Source: Candidatus Thorarchaeota archaeon
GTDB lineage: Archaea; Asgardarchaeota; Thorarchaeia; Thorarchaeales; Thorarchaeaceae
Direction: 5' to 3'
DNA length: 48,166 nt
NCBI GenBank assembly: GCA_016839445.1
Contig: JAEOUG010000130.1
Location: 1 to 48,166 of the forward strand
This document shows, piece by piece, positions 17,676-25,541 of this stretch (position 1 is the stretch's first letter; the number at the start of each line of letters is the position of its first letter). The notes under the pieces are model-generated. The model had not been told where the DNA came from. It ran no database searches and worked only from the letters and a program-made list of their open reading frames with translations. The position numbers and the translations under genes are program-made.

Positions 17676-17695
17676 CTGTAATAGGAGTATTACAG
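17676..17695. repeat. Perfect inverted repeat CTGTAATAGGAGTATTACAG
   Basis: The 8-bp arms CTGTAATA and TATTACAG are separated by GGAG, between the convergent atpD and nac genes. It could be a terminator hairpin, but its heptads match the dispersed GTATTAC motif and it lacks a T-run, so a protein-binding site is as likely. Confidence 0.55.
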
Positions 17696-17705
17696 TTCCA
17701 TCGAG

Positions 17706-18089
17706 CTAGGTTCGTCGCAGTTTGAGTATGGCAGCCGCCAAGTCCCCTTCCGTTTCAATCAGTGCCTGCCTAGCTACTTCTATATCAACACCTGTCTGGC
17801 CTGCAACCAACGCCGCATCTTCCATTGGAATCTCAATCTCCTGCGGTGTTTCATCCTCTGGAATCTCGGCCCTTTCTTCCCCTCTTCCCCTCTCACTCTT
17901 CGTTCCTGTCACCTGATATGACTCTACACCGCTTTGCTTGATTGAAGTGACCTGTGGGTTCGCAATCACCCATTCCTTGTCATCAAACCGGAAGATGACC
18001 TCTTTCACCCCAGGAATCTCCTTCTGTTCGATTCCCATCTTCTTCATCATTCTTGCCATCTGCTTTGGTGAGAGTCCTCTATATCCCAT
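17706..18089 (-). CDS. nac: Nascent polypeptide-associated complex protein (archaeal alpha-NAC)
   Basis: The 127-residue length is normal for archaeal NAC, which binds ribosomes and shields nascent chains. The N-terminus (MGYRGLSPKQMARMMKKMGI) is typical. The NAC beta-barrel follows (VKEVIFRFDDKEWVIANPQVT). After a polar linker (residues 70-88) comes a C-terminal UBA domain (DAALVAGQTGVDIEVARQAL). The ATG at 18089 is clear. The gene stands alone on the minus strand, convergent with atpD. Confidence 0.93.
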   Translation of the reverse strand: MGYRGLSPKQMARMMKKMGIEQKEIPGVKEVIFRFDDKEWVIANPQVTSIKQSGVESYQVTGTKSERGRGEERAEIPEDETPQEIEIPMEDAALVAGQTGVDIEVARQALIETEGDLAAAILKLRRT

Positions 18090-18187
18090 TGTTCACACCA
18101 TCATTCAGATCGAATCAGAAACTGATTCTAGTCTGCCATAGCAGCACAGGTAGGCACTGATAAAACGATTTTGCTGCAAGAGCGACT

Positions 18188-19012
18188 TCAAGTGGAAACC
18201 ATAATCTCATACACTCTGTGCATGATACCAGGCGAGTACCACTTGATCCTCCTACTTGAAATAGATGAAGACCGTCCGTGTTCCAAGCAAATCGCCTGGA
18301 TACCTTTGCTCACCGTTTCCACCTCTCTCTCAGGATGGGTCATGTGCATATGAATAACGCCTCCAGCCTGCTTAAGTGACTCCAAGGCGTGTGGTAAGTA
18401 CCTATTAGTTTCATGGAGAAACCCCATGTAGACACGGTCCGCAATTCCATCTGGGTGCTTAGTCCTGCAGTCACCCAGGATAGGTTTCACTCGGTCGCCA
18501 AAACCATTCAGTGTAATACCTTCTACCAGATAGTCGTAGGTTCTCTGACTAACCTCAATGGCGACGACTTGGACGTCTTCCACTGAGGCTGCATGGAACG
18601 CGAACTGGCCCACGCAGCTAAACATGTCTACTACTACTTCCCCCGGTTTCACCTGCCTGCCAACAAGGTGTCTTTCCCTTCTATTTCCCCTTGAGAATGT
18701 GATTTCAAGTGGGTCCAGCTTGAACTTGACTCCATCCTCAACATGAATCGTTTCGGTCCGAGGGTCACCAGCAACCAATCGAAATGAGGGCTTCCGATCC
18801 ACTCCACTCGTTGGTCCAATTCGAACGGCAACAGACTTGATACGCTTATCGAAACCAAGAGTTGCCTGCCCCACGGAAGCGAGAATCTGCGGGTCTTCGG
18901 TTCTCATGTTCACTAGGGCAACATGTCCTACGATATGCAGACTTGACGGGAGGTCTACTGAAGTCTTGGCCAAATCTGGTAGCGTCTGCACTAGATACTC
19001 TCTGTACTTCAT
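18188..19012 (-). CDS. taw2: tRNA wybutosine-synthesis aminocarboxypropyltransferase Taw2-like (Trm5/TYW2 family)
   Basis: About 274 residues. The class I methyltransferase-like core has VVDMFSCVGQFAFHAA and VVAIEVSQRTYDYLVEGITL. It is followed by ADRVYMGFLHETNRYLPHAL and GGVIHMHMTHPE, the TYW2-type active-site region rather than the Trm5 NPP motif. Taw2 transfers the aminocarboxypropyl group of S-adenosylmethionine to the wyosine precursor at tRNA-Phe position 37. Trm5-type methylation cannot be fully excluded. The ATG at 19012 is preferred; a TTG at 19030 would add six residues. It begins shortly after the pan stop codon and is probably co-transcribed with it. Confidence 0.82.
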   Translation of the reverse strand: MKYREYLVQTLPDLAKTSVDLPSSLHIVGHVALVNMRTEDPQILASVGQATLGFDKRIKSVAVRIGPTSGVDRKPSFRLVAGDPRTETIHVEDGVKFKLDPLEITFSRGNRRERHLVGRQVKPGEVVVDMFSCVGQFAFHAASVEDVQVVAIEVSQRTYDYLVEGITLNGFGDRVKPILGDCRTKHPDGIADRVYMGFLHETNRYLPHALESLKQAGGVIHMHMTHPEREVETVSKGIQAICLEHGRSSSISSRRIKWYSPGIMHRVYEIMVST

Positions 19013-19038
19013 TTCTGTCCACGAATACAAGTGAGTCT

Positions 19039-20241
19039 TTAGCAGTAGATGCTGCTGGGCGGTCTGTCGCCACCACCCCGCTCTTGCACTTTCACAATCG
19101 CCTTGCGGAAGTCGTCACTAGTGACACAGATTCTGTTGTCACGAATTGCAAACATTCCGGCTTCTGTGCAAATCGTCTTGATGTCTGCCCCACTCTGGCT
19201 CTGGGTTGCCACTACGAGCTGGTCGAAGTTGATATTCGAGTCGACATTCATTCCTCTCATGTGGATTCTGAATATCTCTCGGCGGCTATCATCATCTGGA
19301 AGGGGAAAGTCGATGATTCTATCAAACCTGCCGGGTCTCAGAAGAGCAGGATCCAGAATGTCAGGCCGATTTGTCGCCCCAAGAACGGCGACTTGACCTC
19401 TGTTCTCGAAGCCGTCAAGCTCGCTTAGCAGCTGCATAAGGGTTCTCTGGACTTCACGGTCGCCAGAGGTCGCTATGTCGAGTCGATGCGATCCTACAGC
19501 GTCAAGTTCATCCACAAAGATGATTGCGGGTGCTTTCTCCTTGGCCAGCATGAAGATCTCGCGAACTAACCTGGCTCCTTCTCCGATGAATTTCTGAACG
19601 AGCTCAGATCCAATGACGCGGATGAAAGTTGCATTGGTCTCGTGGGCAACTGCTCTGGCACATAGAGTCTTTCCAGTGCCTGGTTTTCCTGTTAGAAGGA
19701 CCCCCTTGGGGGGTTCTATGCCAACCTGTTCGAACAGATCAGGCTTCAGCAAGGGCAGCTCGACTGTTTCTCTAATCTCTCGCAGTTGATCTTGCAGGCC
19801 GCCAATGTCGGTATAGGAAACATCCGGTGCCTCCTCTATCTCCATTGCTCTGATCATCGGGTCTCGGGACGGCGGAAGCTCCTGTGTTACGGCGAATGAC
19901 CGCTGGTTGAGGGCTACTAGTGCTCCTGGCTGCAACCTATCTTTGGGAATAGTGGAAGTAACGTGCACGACGAAATTGGGACCTGTAGAGCTTTTGACTA
20001 TGGCCCGGCCATCTTCAAGCATCTCGACGATACTAGCTGTGATTAGAGGTGACTGCCTCAGTTTCTCGAGTTCGGTACGGAGAGTCTGTGTTTCCTTCTC
20101 CAGTCTGCTCCTTTCCGCTTGAAGGATTCTCTTCTCAGTTTCAAGGGCCCGTAGTCTTCTCTCAAGATGCCTGGTGTAGCTCTGTGAGTACTCTGTATCC
20201 TCGACGCTACCTTCATCCTTGGCATCAGTGGTCCCTGGCAA
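19039..20241 (-). CDS. pan: Proteasome-activating nucleotidase PAN
   Basis: The 400-residue hexameric AAA ATPase unfolds substrates for the archaeal 20S proteasome. In order: an N-terminal coiled coil (residues ~22-65, RHLERRLRALETEKRILQAE), an OB domain, and the AAA domain with TDIGGLQDQL, Walker A GKPGTGKT, Walker B IIFVDELDAVG and the arginine-finger region LDPALLRPGRFDR. Two positions differ from the usual: GPPGTGKT reads GKPGTGKT and DEID reads DELD. The C-terminus ends I-Y-C, a valid HbYX gate-opening motif. The start is a TTG at 20241 with a CTTAAAA box about 35 nt upstream and no ribosome-binding site, suggesting a leaderless or short-leader message. Confidence 0.93.
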   Translation of the reverse strand: MPGTTDAKDEGSVEDTEYSQSYTRHLERRLRALETEKRILQAERSRLEKETQTLRTELEKLRQSPLITASIVEMLEDGRAIVKSSTGPNFVVHVTSTIPKDRLQPGALVALNQRSFAVTQELPPSRDPMIRAMEIEEAPDVSYTDIGGLQDQLREIRETVELPLLKPDLFEQVGIEPPKGVLLTGKPGTGKTLCARAVAHETNATFIRVIGSELVQKFIGEGARLVREIFMLAKEKAPAIIFVDELDAVGSHRLDIATSGDREVQRTLMQLLSELDGFENRGQVAVLGATNRPDILDPALLRPGRFDRIIDFPLPDDDSRREIFRIHMRGMNVDSNINFDQLVVATQSQSGADIKTICTEAGMFAIRDNRICVTSDDFRKAIVKVQERGGGDRPPSSIYC

Positions 20242-20408
20242 TGATGAGTACCTCGACAGGTCATCCGCGACTGAGGTTTTAAGGCTATCTTTGAGGTTAC
20301 TCAGAAATGGAGCAAAACGCAGATGCCCGCGCCAAAAAGAGAACCTTGGTTGGTCGGCAATCTTTATGTATCATCTGTGAGATGATGAGTTCAGAGAGGT
20401 GGACTGCT

Positions 20409-21008
20409 GTGCCCAGCTGTGAGCTATGCGGAAGGAGCATGAAGGGACGAGGACGCAGTGTTGTCATTGAAGGGGCCTCAATGATTGTGTGTCCTCAGTG
20501 TGCATCCAAGTTTGGTGGCTCTTCTCCAACAGAGACTAGGCCATCATCACCCAGTCCGAAGCAACGTCCAATCTGGGCTGGTGGTCATGATCCTCGCGGA
20601 GAAACGCGCCCGTCGAAGCCTGTTTCTACGCCAAAGACGCGGGCAACGCCCAAACCAGCTCGACCAGGAATCCTTCTCGATGAAATGGAACTAGTAGAGA
20701 ACTATGCAGATCTCATACGAGAGGCACGGCAGAAGATGAACCTGAGTCAAGAAGAGCTGGCTCAACGAGTAGGCGAGCGAGTTTCCACACTTCAGGCAGT
20801 TGAATCAGGAAGACAGAAACCCACGGAGAAGACTATCAGAGGTCTTGAGAGAGAGCTTGAAATCTCCCTTCTAGAATCTGTCGGCCCGGTACCCCTGAAG
20901 CCCAGCAAATCATCCGGTAGTACAGGCGCTCCTACGCTAGGAGACCGCGTTGTAGTCAAGAGGAAAATGTCACAGAAGGCGCGTCGCACGGATGCGCAAA
21001 CGAAGTGA
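20409..21008 (+). CDS. mbf1: Archaeal multiprotein bridging factor MBF1
   Basis: The protein has an N-terminal zinc ribbon (CELCGRSM ... VCPQCASKFG), a proline-rich linker (residues ~40-85), and a Cro/C1-type helix-turn-helix (YADLIREARQKMNLSQEELA, ESGRQKPTEKTIRGLE). This is the archaeal MBF1 layout, linked to transcription and ribosome-associated functions. The frame is open from 20307, but the sequence before the zinc ribbon looks spurious. A GTG at 20409 with GAGGTGG 6 nt before it and a TTTATGTA box at 20363-20370 fits best (200 residues). ATG codons at 20382 and 20385 are alternatives. It is divergent from pan. Confidence 0.9.
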   Translation: MPSCELCGRSMKGRGRSVVIEGASMIVCPQCASKFGGSSPTETRPSSPSPKQRPIWAGGHDPRGETRPSKPVSTPKTRATPKPARPGILLDEMELVENYADLIREARQKMNLSQEELAQRVGERVSTLQAVESGRQKPTEKTIRGLERELEISLLESVGPVPLKPSKSSGSTGAPTLGDRVVVKRKMSQKARRTDAQTK

Positions 21009-21096
21009 ATATATAGTATCTCTACGTATAATACTACAAGTGTAAATCTCCAGCTGCGGATGTTCTTACTCTCAGAATCAATCAGCATAGCAACCA

Positions 21097-21104
21097 GATA
21101 TTAC
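21097..21104 (+). promoter_or_regulatory. TATA-like box upstream of tfe
   Basis: GATATTAC ends 19 nt before the ATG at 21123, close to the spacing seen at other presumed leaderless genes here. A second A/T-rich box, AATATATAG, lies further up at 21008-21016. Confidence 0.35.
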
Positions 21105-21122
21105 ATCTAGGTGACCTCATCA

Positions 21123-21644
21123 ATGGTGCATTCGAACTTCAATCATGAGCTTTTCCGGCTAGTCGTAGAAGAGATTGCCGGAAAAGAAGGCGTAGATGTG
21201 GCCACTGTCCTAGTAAACGCGGAAGAAACCACTGATGAAGAAATCGCTACAAAGACTGATCTCAAGCTAAATGTTGTGCGCAAAATTCTCTACAAACTAC
21301 ACGACAATCATCTTGCATCCTATAGAAGGATTCGCGATACAGACACTGGTTGGTTCCTCTACTACTGGAAGATTGACCCCAAGAAAGCGCAAGCTCTCGT
21401 AAACAGGAAGAAGAGAATGGTACTGACTCTTCTTGAGCAGCGATTGGAACATGAATCGAACAACGACTTGTACGTATGCGCCAACCGAGACTCATCACCA
21501 GTCCCCTTCGAAGAGGCAATGAACTTGTCGTTTCGCTGCCCTACATGCAACGGACAATTGGAGTACGTCGATAACGCAAAGGCCATCTCGTTCCTCCGTA
21601 AACGAGTTGAAGAGCTGAAGGCGGATCTCCAAGCATCATCATGA
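21123..21644 (+). CDS. tfe: Transcription factor E (TFE, TFIIE-alpha homologue)
   Basis: About 173 residues, the normal length. TFE helps open promoters with TBP, TFB and RNA polymerase. The N-terminal extended winged helix contains TTDEEIATKTDLKLNVVRKI and YRRIRDTDTGWFLYYWKID. The C-terminal zinc ribbon is C-x-x-C like: YVCANRD and FRCPTCNGQLEY, so the first pair has a single Cys, as in some TFEs. It ends in a short coiled coil (KRVEELKADL). The GTG at 21111 is possible, but the ATG at 21123 is better spaced from the upstream box and from GGTGACC. It heads a three-gene cluster. Confidence 0.93.
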   Translation: MVHSNFNHELFRLVVEEIAGKEGVDVATVLVNAEETTDEEIATKTDLKLNVVRKILYKLHDNHLASYRRIRDTDTGWFLYYWKIDPKKAQALVNRKKRMVLTLLEQRLEHESNNDLYVCANRDSSPVPFEEAMNLSFRCPTCNGQLEYVDNAKAISFLRKRVEELKADLQASS

Positions 21645-21716
21645 ACCGCGTGAAACACTGCGGAATTCTTCTACCAAAAAAAGGAGAGAATCTGGATAGA
21701 AAGGGGTTCAAACCTG

Positions 21717-22487
21717 TTGAAAGCAGTCTCATTTCTTACCAAAGTCTACGGGCCCTACAAGAATCGTCTTCTCAAGACAGTGAGAGCGGAGATGCTTGCA
21801 GGTATTAGCGAACTCGAGGTCAAGCTGAACAGAGTTGAGGTGGACTCCAGGTTTCATCTGAGAGTGAGTATCACTGGCGAGGATGAGGAGTTCGTCCTGA
21901 ATCATCTGACAAACCTATACGGTCGATGTCTTACTCCAGCTGAGATAGAACCTGGTGGAACCTTCAAAGGTAGCCTCGTCGATGTGGGAGAGGTGGGCTT
22001 CGGTCTCTTCGTCGACATAGGCTTCGACAAGTCTTCTCGTCTTGATCCGTTGATACCCCTCCACCGTCTCCGTGATCAAGTCAAAGCCCATAAACCACTT
22101 AGAGAAATCTCAAGGGTTCTCTGTCTAGTAGACCACCTTCCACTTGACGTGACTATCAACCATGTTGACGTCAGAAACAACAAGGTTGAGGCAGAACTTG
22201 GCCCAGATATCACAAGACGTCTTCTCGATTGGGCAAACGATGACCATGAACGTCTTCTCGTGTTTGGCGCCAATCGAACCATGATTGACGGCGCGCTCAA
22301 ACGAACCGGACACACAGGCGATATCTATGAATACGAAACGCTGGGCCATTTCGAAACAGCCCTTGTGTGCAAGAGAAGCACCAGAGCGTCAGGAATAGTC
22401 GCGGCAATAGGTCCAAGACTGAGAGGCATTCCCATTCATCTCTTCATTCCAGACGAAGTCGGAGCGTGGCTCGGTGACAAGACTTGA
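21717..22487 (+). CDS. DUF2110 family archaeal protein with S1-like domain
   Basis: The 256-residue protein starts at a TTG at 21717 with AGGGG about 12 nt upstream. Residues ~80-125 (GGTFKGSLVDVGEVGFGLFV) look like an S1/OB RNA-binding domain. The N- and C-terminal parts match the archaeal DUF2110 pattern as I recall it. The position next to tfe and a TlyA-like methyltransferase suggests a role in RNA metabolism, but no activity is known to me. Its last 14 nt overlap the next gene, implying translational coupling. Confidence 0.7.
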   Translation: MKAVSFLTKVYGPYKNRLLKTVRAEMLAGISELEVKLNRVEVDSRFHLRVSITGEDEEFVLNHLTNLYGRCLTPAEIEPGGTFKGSLVDVGEVGFGLFVDIGFDKSSRLDPLIPLHRLRDQVKAHKPLREISRVLCLVDHLPLDVTINHVDVRNNKVEAELGPDITRRLLDWANDDHERLLVFGANRTMIDGALKRTGHTGDIYEYETLGHFETALVCKRSTRASGIVAAIGPRLRGIPIHLFIPDEVGAWLGDKT

Positions 22488-23151
22488 CATCTGGCTCGTG
22501 GAAAAGGGCCACTTTGCATCACGTCAAATTGCCAAGAGAGCAATCAAGTCCGGTCTAGTCAGAGTTGATGGCGCAGTCTGCAAGCCATCCAAGGAGATTG
22601 ACGGCACTGAATCGATTGAAGTCCTAGACGAACTCGCAGACAATCCGATGGGCTTCCAGAAGCTGCGGATGATAGAGAGCAGACTAGAAGGTCAGCTGGT
22701 GGTATCACCATGCCTGGCCGTTGACATCGGCAGTTCAGCAGGCGGCTTTCTTCTGTATTTGGGCTCAAGAGGGGCACAGGCAATCGGAGTTGAGGTTTCA
22801 CCGCGGTTTCTCCACAACCTTGAGCAGGTGGTGGACCAGTACGATACAATCTCTGTCATCATTGCTGATGCATTCGAGCTCGATCCACTGGAAGTGACAG
22901 GAATAGGTACAGCAGACCTTCTTCTCATCGATGTCACAACTGACTACTCAGGAACACTTCGCTTGGTGAATCAGTTTTCATGCATTCTGAAGCAGAACGG
23001 GCGCCTCATTGTTGCCATCAAGTCAACTCACAGCGAGGAGGACATTCATCGAGCAAGAACCGATTTGGAGAGTCTCGGCTACCAAAGCATCGAAGCAATC
23101 GTACTTGATGATTCACGCGAGGAGTTCCACATTAGTGCAGTTCATTGGTGA
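22474..23151 (+). CDS. S4-domain plus FtsJ-like RNA methyltransferase (TlyA-type)
   Basis: The 225 residues comprise an N-terminal S4 RNA-binding domain (RLDIWLVEKGHFASRQIAKR ... GLVRVDG) and a Rossmann methyltransferase core with LAVDIGSSAGGFLLYLGSRG and IGVEVSPRFL. This is the TlyA/hemolysin-A layout; bacterial TlyA 2'-O-methylates rRNA. The KD motif usual in TlyA (ALDVGASTGGFTD) is recognisable in altered form. The GTG at 22474 lies inside the end of the DUF2110 gene, so the two are coupled. The substrate here is unknown. Confidence 0.78.
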   Translation: MTRLDIWLVEKGHFASRQIAKRAIKSGLVRVDGAVCKPSKEIDGTESIEVLDELADNPMGFQKLRMIESRLEGQLVVSPCLAVDIGSSAGGFLLYLGSRGAQAIGVEVSPRFLHNLEQVVDQYDTISVIIADAFELDPLEVTGIGTADLLLIDVTTDYSGTLRLVNQFSCILKQNGRLIVAIKSTHSEEDIHRARTDLESLGYQSIEAIVLDDSREEFHISAVHW

Positions 23152-23187
23152 GCAACTTTTAATTGCAGTTCGTCTGCGTAACCATCG

Positions 23188-23292
23188 GGGCCGCTAGTCT
23201 AGCCCGGCTATGATGTCTCGCTTACACCGAGAATGTCTGTAGGGTTTCCCTGCAGTACTCGTCGGTCGCTGGTTCAAATCCGGCGCGGCCCA
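23188..23292 (+). tRNA. tRNA-Val (anticodon TAC) with a non-canonical intron in the variable region
   Basis: The acceptor GGGCCGC pairs with GCGGCCC. The anticodon arm is TCTCG/CGAGA around CTTACAC, with anticodon TAC at 23223-23225. The T arm is GCTGG-TTCAAAT-CCGGC. The discriminator is A, and CCA is encoded at 23293-23295. Between the anticodon stem (ending 23232) and the T stem (starting 23268) lie 35 nt instead of about 5. They contain a hairpin CTGTAGGG/CCCTGCAG. An intron of about 30 nt near positions 44-46 explains this; exact boundaries are ambiguous. Confidence 0.82.
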
Positions 23293-23370
23293 CCAACCCC
23301 TTTCTTCATTCGGAGTGCACCGAAGACTTGAAGTGTGGAATCATGCTTTGAGCGATTGCTTGTGAAACCT

Positions 23371-23489
23371 GCGGGAGTTGCCAAGCTCGGCCAAAGGCGG
23401 CGGACTTAAGATCACGGAAAGACCAAGGGTCGTGTGAATAGGACATCCGCTCTCGTAGGAGTCCGCGGGTTCAAATCCCGTCTCCCGCA
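23371..23489 (+). tRNA. tRNA-Leu (anticodon TAA) with canonical intron
   Basis: The acceptor GCGGGAG pairs with CTCCCGC. The anticodon stem GCGGA/TCCGC encloses anticodon TAA at 23407-23409. A long variable arm with CTC/GAG stem follows, and CCA is encoded (23490-23492). The anticodon loop is interrupted after position 37 by about 34 nt (roughly 23411-23444), the canonical archaeal intron site. Confidence 0.88.
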
Positions 23490-23510
23490 CCATATCACCC
23501 CTTCAAATAG

Positions 23511-23520
23511 CCTTTAAAGG
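23511..23520 (+). promoter_or_regulatory. TATA box CCTTTAAAGG upstream of the GDT1-like gene
   Basis: The symmetrical box lies about 32 nt before the ATG at 23552 and downstream of tRNA-Leu, so the transporter gene probably has its own promoter and a very short leader. Confidence 0.5.
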
Positions 23521-23551
23521 CCCTGACGCGGGTTCCGCGCTTGTTAGAACA

Positions 23552-24112
23552 ATGCCAATTCAGACGCTCCTGTCTTCTTTCGGCCTAGTGCTCCTGACCG
23601 AATTGGGAGACAAGACCATGCTTACCACGATATGCCTGAGCGCACAGTACAGACGTCCTTGGCTTGTTCTTGTTTCTACAATGCTGGCACTTGGAGCTTC
23701 TTCTGTCATAGCTGTTATCGTCGGATACGTCTTGTCTGAGTCATTGCCAATCCAAGTGATTACATACGTATCCGGACTCCTCTTTCTTGCACTAGGGTTC
23801 TACACTCTAGCAAGATCTGAACCCGATGATGACGCCTGTGAGAACCCAAGCACTCTTCTCGGTATGTTCTCGCTAGTCCTGTTCTCCGAACTTGGTGACA
23901 AGAGCCAAATCACAATACTGGCACTAGCAGCTCAGTCACTCTTCCCAATCTGGGTGTTTGTAGGTGCCATTGGAGGCTTCCTTATCGTGAATGCACTTGG
24001 GGCAGTAGCAGGAGACCGTACCGCGGCACGCATACCGATGGAGAAAGTCCGACTGGCAACCGGTTTCATCTTCTTGGCCTTCGGAGTCCTAGTCATACTT
24101 GGGTTCATCTGA
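23552..24112 (+). CDS. GDT1/UPF0016 (TMEM165-like) cation transporter
   Basis: The 186-residue membrane protein has two homologous halves, each starting with the family motif E-L-G-D-K-T/S: LLTELGDKTMLTTI (residues ~14-27) and LFSELGDKSQITIL (~111-124). Each half contributes three predicted helices. GDT1 proteins transport Mn2+ or Ca2+, with the acidic residues of the motifs binding the ion. The ATG at 23552 follows a TATA box at leaderless or near-leaderless distance. It stands between tRNA-Leu and gatD, with no operon partner beyond gatD 46 bp downstream. Confidence 0.9.
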   Translation: MPIQTLLSSFGLVLLTELGDKTMLTTICLSAQYRRPWLVLVSTMLALGASSVIAVIVGYVLSESLPIQVITYVSGLLFLALGFYTLARSEPDDDACENPSTLLGMFSLVLFSELGDKSQITILALAAQSLFPIWVFVGAIGGFLIVNALGAVAGDRTAARIPMEKVRLATGFIFLAFGVLVILGFI

Positions 24113-24158
24113 GTGATGGACAATCTACACTCCGGCAAAGACTTATGGCACACGAGCC

Positions 24159-25541
24159 ATGATGCAAGTCATCGCCTGCAGGGTGAGGATACAAGTGGGA
24201 CTTGAAGAATCTGGATACTGCGGACTTGTACTCGAGAAGCTTACGACATCTGGGGCAAGCATTGGTGACACCATTGAGATTCGGCAAGGCGACGCAGTGT
24301 ACTCCGGGATTCTTATGCCACGGAGTCAAATCGGCAGTGATCCGGCCCATGTAGTAATCAAGATTGGCAGTGGCTACAACTTGGGAGTCCGACTGAATGC
24401 AACGTGCACGATAAGGCGCATTGGGAAATCCAAGAGGACTCAGCCATCTTCTGAATCCGCAGATTCTGCAGACGAGAGTCTTCCATCTGTTGCTATCCTT
24501 AGCACTGGGGGCACCATAGCCAGCAAGGTGGACTACCAGACCGGTGCAGTCAATCCGGCACTGTCCGCAAGAGACCTCTATGATGCGGTACCTGAACTCA
24601 GACACCACGCGAACATTCGCGCCAAGGTGTTGCTCAGTAAGCTTTCAGAGAATATCTCTAGCGATGATTGGACAAGAATCGCCCGCAGAATCGCGGCTGA
24701 AATCAAGACGGGAGTTGAGGGTGTGGTTGTGGCTCATGGTACCGACACTCTCGGCTTGACGGCTGCTGCCCTTTCGTTTGCTCTTCAGAATCTTCCTGTT
24801 CCTGTAGTCCTAGTAGGGTCACAGAGATCCTCAGATCGTCCCTCATCCGATGCCGCAATGAATCTCATAGGTGCCACAGATCTCGCGGCCAGAGCAGATG
24901 CAGCTGAAGTGATGGTGGTAATGCATGGCGAAACGGGAGATAGCTACCTCTATGCTCACCGAGCAACTCGGGTGAGGAAGCTACACACAAGCAGAAGAGA
25001 CGCGTTCAAGTCGGTCAATACGAAGCCTCTATTCATGGTCCAAGGAGTTTCCATCACCGAGCTTTCGCCTCCTCTGCATCGACGACTCAAGGAGAGGAAG
25101 CTAGTCCTTAGGCCGCGATTCGAAGAGAAAGTAGCTCTACTGAAGACCTATCCCGGCATGGATGGTAGGCTGATTGATCATCTTGTCGACGATGGCTACA
25201 AAGGTCTGGTTCTAGAGGGAACAGGGCTGGGCCACACACCCGAGGGCATCATCTCTTCATTGAAACGGGCCTCAGAGGCTGGTATGCTACTCGCGATGAC
25301 AAGTCAGTGTATCTTTGGGAGAGTAGACATGAATGTGTACAGAACAGGTGTTGAGCTTCTCGACATCGGAGTGATTCCCTGTGAAGACATGCTCTCAGAA
25401 ACAGCCCTTGTCAAGATGATGTGGGTTCTCGGAAACACAAGATCCCTGGAAGCGGCGCGAGATAATCTGCAGTCCCCACTTGTGGGGGAGTTTGAGATGC
25501 GTTCAGAGTACTCTGATTATCCATCCATTGGAGGCGAATAG
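24159..25541 (+). CDS. gatD: Glutamyl-tRNA(Gln) amidotransferase subunit D
   Basis: The 460-residue asparaginase-like subunit of the archaea-specific GatDE transamidase releases ammonia from glutamine for amidation of Glu-tRNA(Gln). After an N-terminal beta-barrel domain and a linker, the amidase domain has the first catalytic Thr in LSTGGTIASKVDY, the second in VVAHGTDTLGLTAAAL, and a conserved VLVGSQRSSDRPSSDA. The ATG at 24159 (or the adjacent ATG at 24162) gives the normal length. The 3' end overlaps gatE by 14 nt if gatE uses the TTG at 25528. An archaeon with GatDE forms Gln-tRNA indirectly. Confidence 0.96.
   Translation: MMQVIACRVRIQVGLEESGYCGLVLEKLTTSGASIGDTIEIRQGDAVYSGILMPRSQIGSDPAHVVIKIGSGYNLGVRLNATCTIRRIGKSKRTQPSSESADSADESLPSVAILSTGGTIASKVDYQTGAVNPALSARDLYDAVPELRHHANIRAKVLLSKLSENISSDDWTRIARRIAAEIKTGVEGVVVAHGTDTLGLTAAALSFALQNLPVPVVLVGSQRSSDRPSSDAAMNLIGATDLAARADAAEVMVVMHGETGDSYLYAHRATRVRKLHTSRRDAFKSVNTKPLFMVQGVSITELSPPLHRRLKERKLVLRPRFEEKVALLKTYPGMDGRLIDHLVDDGYKGLVLEGTGLGHTPEGIISSLKRASEAGMLLAMTSQCIFGRVDMNVYRTGVELLDIGVIPCEDMLSETALVKMMWVLGNTRSLEAARDNLQSPLVGEFEMRSEYSDYPSIGGE

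Larger units (their letters stand above)
5665..17693. repeat. Dispersed arrays of GTATTAC/GTAATAC heptads at 9-bp period
   Basis: Within this span I find 14 places where two or three 7-mers close to GTATTAC or its complement GTAATAC follow each other at 9-bp period, with 2-bp spacers. They start at 5665, 7091, 7939, 8543, 9339, 10398, 11445, 12456, 13200, 13790, 14773, 15242, 16553 and 17678. Triples occur at 8543, 9339, 10398, 12456 and 16553. Sites are in genes as well as spacers and lie about 0.5-1.4 kb apart. Outside this span I see pairs or triples only near 25761 and 45010 and single heptads at 18513, 26442 and 45848. Confidence 0.6.
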
